From Arcobacter sp. (lineage in GTDB: Bacteria > Campylobacterota > Campylobacteria > Campylobacterales > Sulfurimonadaceae): a stretch of DNA of 64,000 nt. The stretch is from positions 62,001-126,000 of the forward strand of contig JAGXFN010000015.1 of NCBI GenBank assembly GCA_024637195.1. The letters are read 5' to 3'. Both the position numbers and the translations under genes were made by a program. Below, piece by piece: positions 1 through 8,309 of the stretch. The notes below the pieces were generated by a model, which was not told the origin of the DNA, did not search any database, and saw only the letters and a program-made list of their open reading frames with translations. The first letter of the stretch is position 1. The number at the start of each line of letters is the position of its first letter.

Positions 1-951
1 AAAGGTGTGGGGGAGTCTGCAGTCGAATCAATTTTAGAGGTGAGAGAAAGCGCTCCCTTCAGTGACTTTAAAGATTTTGTCAACAGAATAGAACCGCAAA
101 AAGTCAATAAGCGCGTTTTAGAATCGATTATAAAGTCAGGCGGATTTGACCGTTTCAAATACTCGCGTCGCGCACTTTTGGAGCAAATAGAGACGATTAT
201 ACAGACGGCAAAAGACGCGGCAGGCGCACGCAAAAATGCGGTAGGAAGTCTTTTTGGGGATGATGCGGAGATTACAGAAGTCGATCTTAAGCTGAACGAT
301 GCCCCGGAGTTTGATCTTAAGCAGATACTCGAATTTGAGAGGGATACCCTGGGATTTTACGTATCAGGACACCCTCTGGACAGTTATCGTGAAGAGATGG
401 ACCAGCTCGACTATACACTTTCGTCCGAAATAGACAATATCAAAGATGGCTCCACGGCGATTTTTATCGGAAAAGTGGAAGAGATCCAAAAAAAGATCTC
501 CAAAAAAGGAAACCAGTTCGGCATTGTCAGTCTGATGGATTTTCACGGAAATATAGAGGTGATGCTTTTTGCAGACAAGCTTGACCAGCTCGAGGCGATG
601 GAGCTGAACGAACCGGTTGCTTTCAAAGTAAAAGTCACCCATACTGAGATGTTCACACGAATCTCGGTTGTGAAGATATTTACGCTCAAAGAGGTTAAAA
701 AAGAAGCGAAGAAGGTGCAAACGAAGATCATGGAAAAACCGCAAGAGCCTCTGCTTATCACTGTTCGTCTTTCGCGCAACCTCCAACAGCTTGAAGAGCT
801 CTACCGCTTGATCAGACAAAACCCGGGCTCACGTCAAATGAAACTCTGTATCACTTCAAAGCTGCAAAACGTTGTGCTTGATTCGGCAATTCGCGTCGAT
901 AGCAAGATCATACTTGAAATTGAAAAGATGAGCGATGTCAATGTCGCCTGA
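1..951 (+). CDS. dnaE: DNA polymerase III alpha subunit, C-terminal part (5' truncated by window)
   Basis: This is the last 316 codons of the replicative polymerase catalytic subunit. The frame is open from base 1, so the true start lies outside the window. The fragment begins in the helix-hairpin-helix segment (KGVGESAVESI), carries the DnaE motif LGFYVSGHPLD at about fragment residues 116-126, and then an OB-fold of about 80 residues (nt 440-690) of the type that binds single-stranded DNA. The end is a polar tail resembling the tau-binding region. The next gene overlaps its last 17 bases, which suggests co-translation. The identification is firm; only the exact domain borders are approximate. 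Confidence 0.95.
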   Translation, partial: KGVGESAVESILEVRESAPFSDFKDFVNRIEPQKVNKRVLESIIKSGGFDRFKYSRRALLEQIETIIQTAKDAAGARKNAVGSLFGDDAEITEVDLKLNDAPEFDLKQILEFERDTLGFYVSGHPLDSYREEMDQLDYTLSSEIDNIKDGSTAIFIGKVEEIQKKISKKGNQFGIVSLMDFHGNIEVMLFADKLDQLEAMELNEPVAFKVKVTHTEMFTRISVVKIFTLKEVKKEAKKVQTKIMEKPQEPLLITVRLSRNLQQLEELYRLIRQNPGSRQMKLCITSKLQNVVLDSAIRVDSKIILEIEKMSDVNVA

Positions 952-1420
952 GTCGACAATCACAGTTCTAGCGCGCTTGAATGAACTCTTACAAGCGCGC
1001 TATCAAGAGCAAAATGTGAAGGTAAAAAAATTCAGGCAGCTGCAGATGATGTTGCTGCTTCTCTCTTTTTCTGTGGGTATCGTTCTTTTTGTCCTCTACT
1101 CGCCTTCACTCTTTCAGATGGGATATATCCTGATAGGCTTCAACCTTCTTTTTTTTGTCGGATTCAAGCCCCGCTCTTTCTATAGCAAGAAAAATCTTGA
1201 GCAGATCAGGCTGCGTATTGCCGATCTTCAGTCACGGCTAAAACAATTTATAAGTGGCGAAGAGGTGAGTTTTGACGGACAGAAGTGCTCACTTCGCGAA
1301 GAATGGATCTTTGATAAATGGGGTATGCACACAGAAGACAAGCGCATTGACTATGGAGAGTTTTTATATGACAAACATGTCAAAGGTCTTTATATCGAAG
1401 CCTTAAGAAATAAAAAGTAA
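935..1420 (+). CDS. Small conserved membrane protein of unknown function
   Basis: The product is 161 residues. Residues about 37-55 and 62-77 are two hydrophobic helices separated by a very short turn, so it should be a membrane hairpin. A charged helical stretch (about 88-110) and a soluble C-terminal domain follow. The start ATG lies inside the end of dnaE, and a second in-frame ATG six bases later could also serve. I recognise no family. The overlap with dnaE suggests shared transcription but says nothing safe about function. Confidence 0.75.
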   Translation: MSMSPESTITVLARLNELLQARYQEQNVKVKKFRQLQMMLLLLSFSVGIVLFVLYSPSLFQMGYILIGFNLLFFVGFKPRSFYSKKNLEQIRLRIADLQSRLKQFISGEEVSFDGQKCSLREEWIFDKWGMHTEDKRIDYGEFLYDKHVKGLYIEALRNKK

Positions 1421-1432
1421 ACCTTCATCTGC

Positions 1433-1438
1433 TATAAT
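1433..1438 (+). promoter_or_regulatory. Extended -10 promoter element ahead of the ankyrin gene
   Basis: TATAAT preceded by TGC gives an extended -10 (TGCTATAAT), about 80 bases before the chosen ankyrin start. The same TGCTAT form recurs at 16227, 33821 and 35063 in this window. No convincing -35 is visible, as is usual in Campylobacterota. Confidence 0.45.
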
Positions 1439-1518
1439 AAAAGATACTAAAACAGAGCGCAAGGTGTTCCTGTGTTTAAACGATGATATCGTCCTTCTGC
1501 TCGCAAAAAGGGTGTAAA

Positions 1519-2136
1519 ATGCCAGGTTTAAAATTTTTCTTTTCTTTTCTTCTTTTTACGGCACTTATGTCTGCGGACACTCTACATCAGGCCGTAAAAG
1601 ATATAAACGAGCCTAAAGTGCACCAGCTTGTTGAGGCCGGTGCTGATGTCAACGCAGTGGATCTAAAGGGAAGAACCCCGCTTCATCTCGCAGCACCCAT
1701 CGGCCGCCTCTCTCTTGTACAGTATCTTGTTGCGCAGGGAGCAGATATCCATCTTAGAGACAATGCGCACAAGACGCCTCTGGTCTATGCTATTGAAAAA
1801 AACCATATTAAAGTAATCATTTATTTAAGCGAAGAAACAAGAAAATACAAGGCAGAAGTGAAGACCGATCTTTTCAGTGCAGTCAGGACGGGAGATATCG
1901 AACAGGTTAAGCTGTTTTTGCAAAGCGTTGATGTCAACAGCACAAACAAGGATGGGAAAACAGCCCTGCATATCGCCTGCGAGTACGCAAGAGGAGCCAT
2001 CGTAAAGCTTTTGCTCAGCGCTAAAATCGACAAGAGTATACACGATGATGACGGACGGGATGCCCTCAATTATGCTAAACTTTCGGGAAATAAAAAAATT
2101 ATAGAATATTTACAGGATGCCAATGCAACAAAGTGA
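1519..2136 (+). CDS. Periplasmic ankyrin-repeat protein
   Basis: The product is about 205 residues, beginning with a signal peptide: a lysine, then a phenylalanine/leucine-rich core, with likely cleavage after the small residues near MSAD. About five ankyrin repeats follow, with typical motifs GRTPLHLAA and GKTALHIAC and repeated GADV/GADI turns. Ankyrin repeats bind other proteins, so an export-linked protein-protein role is likely, but no partner is shown. I chose the ATG at 1519 because the signal peptide starts there; the frame is open back to another ATG at 1483. It overlaps the aminopeptidase gene by 20 bases. Confidence 0.82.
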   Translation: MPGLKFFFSFLLFTALMSADTLHQAVKDINEPKVHQLVEAGADVNAVDLKGRTPLHLAAPIGRLSLVQYLVAQGADIHLRDNAHKTPLVYAIEKNHIKVIIYLSEETRKYKAEVKTDLFSAVRTGDIEQVKLFLQSVDVNSTNKDGKTALHIACEYARGAIVKLLLSAKIDKSIHDDDGRDALNYAKLSGNKKIIEYLQDANATK

Positions 2137-3379
2137 ATTCAATGATGGGGTTTTAGAGTTTTTAAAGGAGTCGCCTACGCCGTTTCATGCGACAAAAAAT
2201 ATATCAAGCCGTTTGGAAGAAGCAGGGTTTATACGGCTGAATGAAGCAAATCGCTGGAATCTTAGCGCAGGCAGCAGGTATTATCTGACGCGCAACGACT
2301 CGTCAATAATCGCGTTTATCTACGGGCAGGAGGATATTGCCGAAACGGGTATAGCTATGGTAGGCGCGCATACCGACAGTCCCTGTTTAAAACTCAAGCC
2401 CAATGCGCTTACCCATAAAAAAAGCTACATTCAGCTTGGTGTAGAAGTCTACGGCGGGGCACTTCTTCATCCCTGGTTTGACCGAGATCTCTCTCTTGCA
2501 GGACGGCTCAGCGGTCTAAACGAGAAGGGAGAGCTGATCCACCCTCTCATTGATTTTAAGTCCGCGATTGCGACGATCCCTTCTTTGGCGATCCATCTGG
2601 ACAGAGATGCCAATACAGCCCACTCGATCAATGCACAGACGGATATTCCTCCGATTGTGATGCAGAGTGAGGAGGGGTGCTCTTTTGAGGAGATCTTGTG
2701 CAAACAGAGCGGACTCACGGAAGTACTGGATTTCGAACTTCTATTTTACGATACGCAGCCCCCTGCCTTTATCGGACTGCACAAGGAATTCTTAGCCTCG
2801 GCACGTTTGGACAACCTTCTCAGCTGCTATGTCGGCCTCAACGCGATCACGCATGCATCTACGCATAAGAGCGCACTATTGATCTGTTCGGACCATGAAG
2901 AGGTCGGAAGCAATTCGACCTCTGGCGCTGCCGGACCTTTCTTGGAGATGTTTCTGAAAAGGGTTGTTCCGGATCACGAAGCCTATGCTCGCATGATCGA
3001 CGCTTCGATGATGATCTCAGCAGACAATGCGCACGGACTGCATCCGAACTTCGAGGCCAAACACGATGAAAACCACGGTCCGATTCTCAACCGTGGTCCC
3101 GTTATCAAACTCAATGCAAACCAGCGCTATGCCAGTAACTCGCAGACGGTCTCAATGTTCAAACTCCTGTGCAAACAAAGTGGTGTGCCTTATCAGAGTT
3201 TTGTGACACGTACAGATGCGGGATGCGGCTCAACGATAGGTCCGATCACAGCAACACGTATCGGCGTCAAAACGCTCGATATCGGTCTTCCCACTTTTGC
3301 GATGCATTCGATACGCGAGCTTGCCGGTGATAAGGATGCCCATATGCTTTATAGAGTTTTAACGCACTACTTCTCTTGA
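2117..3379 (+). CDS. apeB: M18 family aminopeptidase (aspartyl aminopeptidase type)
   Basis: This is a cytoplasmic zinc aminopeptidase of about 420 residues, the normal length for M18. The metal-binding motifs are all visible: GAHTDSPCLKLKP near residue 80, DHEEVGS near 260, SADNAHG near 305, and MHSIRELAG near the C-terminus, which together supply the His, Asp and Glu ligands. The family removes N-terminal residues, often acidic ones, from peptides as large dodecamers. The gene starts within the end of the ankyrin gene. An ATG six bases downstream is an alternative start. The gene symbol follows the family and is less certain than the family itself. Confidence 0.9.
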   Translation: MPMQQSEFNDGVLEFLKESPTPFHATKNISSRLEEAGFIRLNEANRWNLSAGSRYYLTRNDSSIIAFIYGQEDIAETGIAMVGAHTDSPCLKLKPNALTHKKSYIQLGVEVYGGALLHPWFDRDLSLAGRLSGLNEKGELIHPLIDFKSAIATIPSLAIHLDRDANTAHSINAQTDIPPIVMQSEEGCSFEEILCKQSGLTEVLDFELLFYDTQPPAFIGLHKEFLASARLDNLLSCYVGLNAITHASTHKSALLICSDHEEVGSNSTSGAAGPFLEMFLKRVVPDHEAYARMIDASMMISADNAHGLHPNFEAKHDENHGPILNRGPVIKLNANQRYASNSQTVSMFKLLCKQSGVPYQSFVTRTDAGCGSTIGPITATRIGVKTLDIGLPTFAMHSIRELAGDKDAHMLYRVLTHYFS

Positions 3380-3744
3380 TCTTTTAACAAGGAGGGGACT
3401 TTCGTGTTTTTTGCAGAGAGTTCTTGAAAATGTTTAAACTCACGCATAAGTGTATCTCTGTGCTCTTGTAAAAGCCTCTGTACCTCTTCTTTGGCATCAT
3501 CAATTTTCTGTAAATGCTCATTCTCCATGTCGGTTAGTTTGGCGAGATAAGCCTTAAAGAACTCCTTGTCCTGCGTAAGCAAGACGATGTCTTCTCTCGG
3601 TGCCCATTTTCGTTTGATGTCGGGTTTTTCGCCAAATTCAAAGATGATGTTTTTGTTTTTGGTTGAAAGTATGTATTTGGGCACCTGGTAGGAGATAAAA
3701 TGCTTATCCGCGGAGTCGTGAAGGATCTGAATCACATAATACAT
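3367..3744 (-). CDS. Conserved hypothetical protein with C-terminal coiled coil
   Basis: The product is 125 residues with no signal peptide or membrane segment. The N-terminal half looks like a small beta-rich domain. Residues about 65-112 are strongly charged and helical with heptad-like spacing (DMENEHLQKIDDAKEEVQ), suggesting a coiled coil. Its stop lies 13 bases inside the 3' end of the convergent aminopeptidase gene. It is just downstream of the sensor kinase on the same strand, so the two may share a transcript. I recognise no family. Confidence 0.7.
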   Translation of the reverse strand: MYYVIQILHDSADKHFISYQVPKYILSTKNKNIIFEFGEKPDIKRKWAPREDIVLLTQDKEFFKAYLAKLTDMENEHLQKIDDAKEEVQRLLQEHRDTLMREFKHFQELSAKNTKVPSLLKDQEK

Positions 3745-3754
3745 TGTTCTCCTC

Positions 3755-5143
3755 CTACTGCTTTTCTATACTCAGGGTAAAACGCGCTCCGTCTTTTGTG
3801 TTTTGGGCGCTGAGTTTTCCATGATGTTTTTGCGCGATCTGTAGGCTCATATAAAGGCCAATTCCTGTGCCCTTTTTATTGTCTTTTGTCGTCACGTTGG
3901 GTTTGAATATGTCTTTTATGATGTTTTCAGGGATGCCGCCTGCATTGTCGACGATCTGCAAGATGATATGCTGTGGCGTCTCATTAAAACCGATAGCGAC
4001 CACGCGTTTTTCTATACTGTTCTCATTAAAAGCATCTTTTGAATTGTTGATCAGGTTTAAGAGTAGGTGCTTGAATTCGTTCTCGTAACCGAGGATTTGG
4101 ACATCTTTTTGCTCTTTTTGCTGTATCTCGATGTTGTTATTGATCAGTTCATCTTTGAGCAGGACCCGGACAGAGTCGATGCTGGCTTTTAAAGAGAAGG
4201 GTTTGATCTCCTTAGTCGGACGAAAAAAGTTTCTAAACTCGCTGAGTGTTGTCGTCATATGTTCGATCTGAAGATGGATGATATCGCTCATCTCATTGAT
4301 CTCTTGTGATTTTTGCATGCTGATCTTTTCGGGATCACACTTGATCAGGTCAGCTGCTATAGAGATGGCATTTAAGGGCTGTTTCCACTGGTGCGCAATC
4401 GCATCGACCATCTCGCCCATGGCAGCGAGACGTGACTGTTCTTTTAAGAGTGCATCTTTTTGCGAGACATTCTCCATCTCTTCTTGCACGCGCTTTTCCA
4501 GGCGCTCTTTATACTGGTCAAGTTTCCAGTGGGCATTTTTAAGCTCTGCTGTGCGCTCATCAACTTTTTCTTCAAGTGTTTCTGCCAGTTTTGCAAGCTT
4601 TTGTGTCTCACGTCTGAGACGTACTCTTGAGAGTTTCATGCTGAAAACATAATAGCCCAGAAGCAAGATGATGATCGCCTGTATCAGCATAAGCTGGAAG
4701 AGTTCGTAGGTGCTTAACTGAAGTTTTGTCTGCTTGAAAATATGCGCAGCCAAGACAAGAAGATTATAAACAGCTATCCAATAAAGAGCAGTTTTGTAAG
4801 GGCGCAGCAAAATGGCGGGAATAGGGTAGATAACCAGGAATATCACGGCCTCAAGTGCACTCGGCGTTGTGGCAAAGCCCGTAAAAAAGAACAGAAGAGA
4901 AAAGCCGAGGGTGACATTGGTGAGGACAGAAACATCTACGCTGTTACGAAGGACGAGTACGCCGATCAAAACACTAAAAAGAGAGAGTATAAGTCCAACA
5001 CTTGCATCCATGATATTGTGCAAAAAATAGTTCAGACTTCCCAAAATAATACCGGAGAGAAAGGTGGTTATCAGCAAGATAAGCAACATCTTTGACTCAT
5101 CAGTATGGGCATTGGAAAAAAAAGAGTAAGTTCTTTTGATCAC
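3755..5143 (-). CDS. Membrane sensor histidine kinase
   Basis: The product is 462 residues. Six or seven hydrophobic helices occupy residues about 17-170, with no large periplasmic loop, so the signal is probably sensed in or at the membrane. A coiled coil (about 172-235) leads to a HisKA domain with the phospho-acceptor in IAHQWKQPLN, a form common in Sulfurimonas relatives. The ATPase domain has the N-box NLINNSKDAF, DNAGGIPE and GTGIGLYMS. All catalytic boxes are present. No response regulator gene is adjacent, so it is an orphan kinase here. The signal and output are unknown. Confidence 0.9.
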   Translation of the reverse strand: MIKRTYSFFSNAHTDESKMLLILLITTFLSGIILGSLNYFLHNIMDASVGLILSLFSVLIGVLVLRNSVDVSVLTNVTLGFSLLFFFTGFATTPSALEAVIFLVIYPIPAILLRPYKTALYWIAVYNLLVLAAHIFKQTKLQLSTYELFQLMLIQAIIILLLGYYVFSMKLSRVRLRRETQKLAKLAETLEEKVDERTAELKNAHWKLDQYKERLEKRVQEEMENVSQKDALLKEQSRLAAMGEMVDAIAHQWKQPLNAISIAADLIKCDPEKISMQKSQEINEMSDIIHLQIEHMTTTLSEFRNFFRPTKEIKPFSLKASIDSVRVLLKDELINNNIEIQQKEQKDVQILGYENEFKHLLLNLINNSKDAFNENSIEKRVVAIGFNETPQHIILQIVDNAGGIPENIIKDIFKPNVTTKDNKKGTGIGLYMSLQIAQKHHGKLSAQNTKDGARFTLSIEKQ

Positions 5144-5333
5144 GCGCTGCCTTGTGTTTTAGTATTGTAATATTAACTAAAAAATAGATGAATCTGCTTA
5201 ATCTGTTATAAGAATTTATTTAATTAAGAGGATGGGTAAAAATGAAATTTTTTAAAAATAGCATGCGAATGATTTAATTTAAAAATATTAAAAACGCGTT
5301 ATACTTGCTGTGATTATCTTAAAAAAGAGACCT

Positions 5334-6326
5334 ATGCCAGAAAATAATGATGAGATTTTAGAACAACTTCAGATGCTGATTTCGCAGACCTACAAGGTCG
5401 AAGAAGAGTATAAGACCCTGCGCAGCTCCTATAACCACCTCCAAGGCACGATAGAAAACCTAATTGAATTTTTGCCCAATGCCCTTTGGGTCATCTTTAA
5501 AAGTGGAGAGATCTTTACCCAAAACTCCCGCGCGAAAGAGCTGTCGCGTTTATTGGACGTGATGGACTGGGAAAACAGCGATTATGAGATCAATTTCGAA
5601 GAGCAGAGTTACCTGATAAAAATCAGCAGCTACAAGGACAAGATACTTGTCTCTGCCACTGATATTACCGAGCAAAAACGCAAAGAGAACCTGGCTACCA
5701 TGGGACAGATGGCGGCACATCTCTCCCACGAGATACGAAATCCCATAGGCTCGATTTCGCTGTTGACATCAACGCTGATGAAGCGGGTAAAGCTGGAAAA
5801 CAAGCCGATTGTTTTAGAAATCCAAAAATCGGTTTATCGCATCGAGCGCATTATTAAGGCGACATTGATGTTTTCCAAAGGTGTGCAGGCGGTAAGTTCT
5901 TCTTTGAAATGGAGTGATATTCTTGAAGATATAGAACTTGCCATCGGCTACTACTCCTATAGCAAGGAGATACGCTTTGAGTTTCCCAACGGTGATTTTG
6001 AGATCGAGGGTGATATTGATCTGCTCTCTATGCTCTTCACAAATTTCATCTTCAATGCGATCGATGCCATAGAAGAGGATGAAAACGATGAGGGCGAGGT
6101 AAGCATCACTTATGAAGACGAGGGTGCATTTCACCTTTTCAGAGTCTATGACTCAGGTCTGGCCATAGAAAATAGAAAAGCGCTTTTTCAAGCCTTCAAA
6201 AGTACAAAAGAGAAAGGTAACGGGCTGGGCCTGGTCCTCTCAGCGCAGATAGCTCAAGCGCATGGAGGCGAGGTCTCCTTGTTTGAAGGGGATCGGAAAT
6301 GTTTTGAAATCCGACTGGGGAAATAG
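5334..6326 (+). CDS. flgS: Flagellar two-component sensor kinase FlgS
   Basis: This is a soluble histidine kinase of 330 residues. The N-terminus (QTYKVEEEYKTLRSSYNHLQG, then IEFLPNALWV) matches the PAS-like sensor part of epsilonproteobacterial FlgS. The H-box is HLSHEIRNPIGSISLL, followed by the N-box FNAIDAIEED and G-box GNGLGLVLS. In Helicobacter and Campylobacter FlgS senses the flagellar export apparatus and phosphorylates FlgR, which activates sigma-54 rod and hook genes. There is no membrane segment, as expected. I chose ATG 5334; the frame also opens at a GTG at 5310. The partner flgR is not in the window. Confidence 0.85.
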   Translation: MPENNDEILEQLQMLISQTYKVEEEYKTLRSSYNHLQGTIENLIEFLPNALWVIFKSGEIFTQNSRAKELSRLLDVMDWENSDYEINFEEQSYLIKISSYKDKILVSATDITEQKRKENLATMGQMAAHLSHEIRNPIGSISLLTSTLMKRVKLENKPIVLEIQKSVYRIERIIKATLMFSKGVQAVSSSLKWSDILEDIELAIGYYSYSKEIRFEFPNGDFEIEGDIDLLSMLFTNFIFNAIDAIEEDENDEGEVSITYEDEGAFHLFRVYDSGLAIENRKALFQAFKSTKEKGNGLGLVLSAQIAQAHGGEVSLFEGDRKCFEIRLGK

Positions 6327-6342
6327 ACTCCTCCAGTCGGAT
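6309..6342 (+). terminator. Hairpin overlapping the end of flgS
   Basis: A perfect 10-base stem (ATCCGACTGG / CCAGTCGGAT) with a 14-base loop spans the flgS stop codon and is followed by TTTAT. The stem is strong but the T-run is short, so termination is likely rather than proven. Confidence 0.5.
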
Positions 6343-6409
6343 TTATAAACATCGCTACGGCTTGTTTTGAAATCAGAGTAAGTGCGAATAAATTTAAATA
6401 TCAGGATGA

Positions 6410-7606
6410 ATGATGTGGAAATGGCTGGAAAAAAGCAGAGGTATCAAAAATGATCTTTTAAATTTTAAAGATGAACCCCTCTCAAGTCTCTCGGTGGTTT
6501 TGTTGATTATCCTGGATATTTTTATCTTTACCAATGTGATGATAGGCGTCAACGGCGAAACGGCAAAGGTGCCGAAGCCTGCTTATTATTATCCAAGCGA
6601 GTGCAGCAGACATTTTAACGATCTTCAAACGAACTACAAAGGCTTTGAGTCCTCCTCATACCGAAACACGTACGCCTCTCACCTGCGCCCTCATCTAAGT
6701 CAACAGTGCCAAGAGCTGGAAAAAATCATAAAGGGTCTCAGGTCAGACGAGGCTTACACGCTAAACCTCAAATCCTTGTACACCATACAGAGCAGGCAAA
6801 AACAGAATAAGGCGCGTCTCGAGCAGCTCACCACACAGTACAACACCCGCCTTTTTGAAAGTATTGCCCAGATGCCGAACAATAAAAAGCTTCACGATGC
6901 CAAAGGGGAGTATGATGCGCTGAATCTGGACAACGCAAATCTGGAAAAAGAGCTGAAGGCGCTTCCTTCTGTCACTGCTTTGGCCGGGTATAAGGCCTAC
7001 GAAGCGTATATTGAAAGCAATAAAGCCTCCTTTATACAGGCTGAAAAATCCTATGCGTTTTGGCAGCCTTTCAAGGCTTACGGGCATATGCTGATCTTTA
7101 TTCTTCCGCTTCTGCTTCTTTTTGGATTTTTATACCGATGGAGCAAAGGTAAAGAACTGCGCCAGGAGAACTACAACCCTGTCGTAAAGATCATCTCCGC
7201 ACACATCGGACTGATATTGGTGCTTCCGCTGGTCTGGTACACGCTGTCGCTGCTCTATCATGTCTTGCCGAAGACGATTTTGAAAAATCTTGTAGAGTTC
7301 TTGGTCGAGATAGGGCTGATCTCACTCTTAAACTATCTCGCGATATTTTTGGTCGTACTCTTTTTTGGGGGATTGATCTACTTCATACAGAAAAGAACAC
7401 ATAGGCAGAAACAGACGGTGAGCTATAGCAAGAACCGACAAAAACTCATCTCCTGGTCACAATGTTTTGAATGCGAGTATAAGATAGACTATGCGAAGGC
7501 GCACTGTCCCTTTTGCGGGGTGGGCCTGCACGAGGTTTGCTCAGCATGTCAAAAAGAGACAAACCTGCATGAGCGTTTCTGTTCGCATTGCGGAAAAGAA
7601 AAATAG
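6410..7606 (+). CDS. Membrane protein with C-terminal double zinc ribbon
   Basis: The product is 398 residues. One membrane helix lies at about 25-46, then a long helical, probably extracytoplasmic domain (about 50-220, rich in Gln/Leu/Glu), then three helices at about 226-243, 262-283 and 298-328. The C-terminus holds two CxxC-x-CxxC type zinc ribbons (CFEC, CPFC, CSAC, CSHC). The ribbon tail should be cytoplasmic. The architecture is clear, but I recognise no named function. The start ATGATG follows a TCAGGA ribosome-binding site, so the second ATG is equally possible. Confidence 0.78.
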   Translation: MMWKWLEKSRGIKNDLLNFKDEPLSSLSVVLLIILDIFIFTNVMIGVNGETAKVPKPAYYYPSECSRHFNDLQTNYKGFESSSYRNTYASHLRPHLSQQCQELEKIIKGLRSDEAYTLNLKSLYTIQSRQKQNKARLEQLTTQYNTRLFESIAQMPNNKKLHDAKGEYDALNLDNANLEKELKALPSVTALAGYKAYEAYIESNKASFIQAEKSYAFWQPFKAYGHMLIFILPLLLLFGFLYRWSKGKELRQENYNPVVKIISAHIGLILVLPLVWYTLSLLYHVLPKTILKNLVEFLVEIGLISLLNYLAIFLVVLFFGGLIYFIQKRTHRQKQTVSYSKNRQKLISWSQCFECEYKIDYAKAHCPFCGVGLHEVCSACQKETNLHERFCSHCGKEK

Positions 7607-7615
7607 TCTGCTGTT

Positions 7616-8131
7616 CTACTCTTGAATGATGTCAAATTCTTTGGGGATTTTCGGTGTGAACAGACTCTGCTCCATCGGGCGGTTCTGTTTTTGTTTGCTA
7701 AAGCGGATCTGCACCTTGTTCTCAAGCGGGTCGGTATATAAGAGTGCCTCGATAACACCGTCTGTCTCTTTGAGCGTAAAAGAGATGTTTTTGTAGTTCG
7801 CTTTGTAGTGGTTCTTGTCAACGATCTCTGCAGAGGCGAGAATACCGAAAAAGTCGATCTCTCCCTCTAGCTTCTTGATGATAGCCTGTTCAAGCTCAGG
7901 CTCAACGATTACTGCAAACTTGCTGTTAACATAGATCTTTTTATTGATCGGATCATTGTAAAGCCATAAGACCGAATTGGGGCGTTTGGCGTGCATTGTA
8001 CCTCTATACGTCAGTGTCTTGTTCTCTTCGTCGGTGATCGTCTGAACAAAATCGGCTTCAAAATTTTGAATATTCTCCCCGAAGGCAAAGAGCGAACTCA
8101 TAAGCACTGTAAAAACAAAAAAGTATTTCAT
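7616..8131 (-). CDS. lolA: Outer-membrane lipoprotein carrier protein LolA
   Basis: The product is 171 residues with a signal peptide (about 1-18, ending near FAFGE). The mature part begins with the LolA pattern of an aromatic residue and FVQTI (NFEADFVQTI), then YRGTMHAKRPNSVLW and an ISFTLKE segment typical of the incomplete beta-barrel. LolA is the periplasmic chaperone that takes lipoproteins from LolCDE to the outer membrane. A LolC/E-type permease gene lies 2.7 kb away, beyond secA, so the two halves of the pathway are near each other. The gene is divergent from secA. Confidence 0.85.
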   Translation of the reverse strand: MKYFFVFTVLMSSLFAFGENIQNFEADFVQTITDEENKTLTYRGTMHAKRPNSVLWLYNDPINKKIYVNSKFAVIVEPELEQAIIKKLEGEIDFFGILASAEIVDKNHYKANYKNISFTLKETDGVIEALLYTDPLENKVQIRFSKQKQNRPMEQSLFTPKIPKEFDIIQE

Positions 8132-8238
8132 AATATTTCCTTTGTGTAAAAAAGAAGTTTACCGTTTTCCGACTTTCAGGTGATTGAATCGCGCACTACA
8201 GCAGACGAAAGCCTCTTTTAGGATGATCATAGATTTAA

Positions 8239-8244
8239 TATGAT
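8239..8244 (+). promoter_or_regulatory. Candidate -10 element of secA
   Basis: TATGAT lies about 65 bases ahead of the secA start in the gap between lolA and secA. No clear -35 accompanies it. Confidence 0.35.
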
Positions 8245-8309
8245 AAAATCGGCCAATTTTAAACAGGGGTTTTTTTTGAAACACCCTAAACCATACAAAG
8301 TAGGTGTAT

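Noticed and set aside
5290-5320. Sigma-54 promoter before flgS
   Set aside because: No TGGCAC-N5-TTGC spacing is present; only a TATACT-like element is visible.
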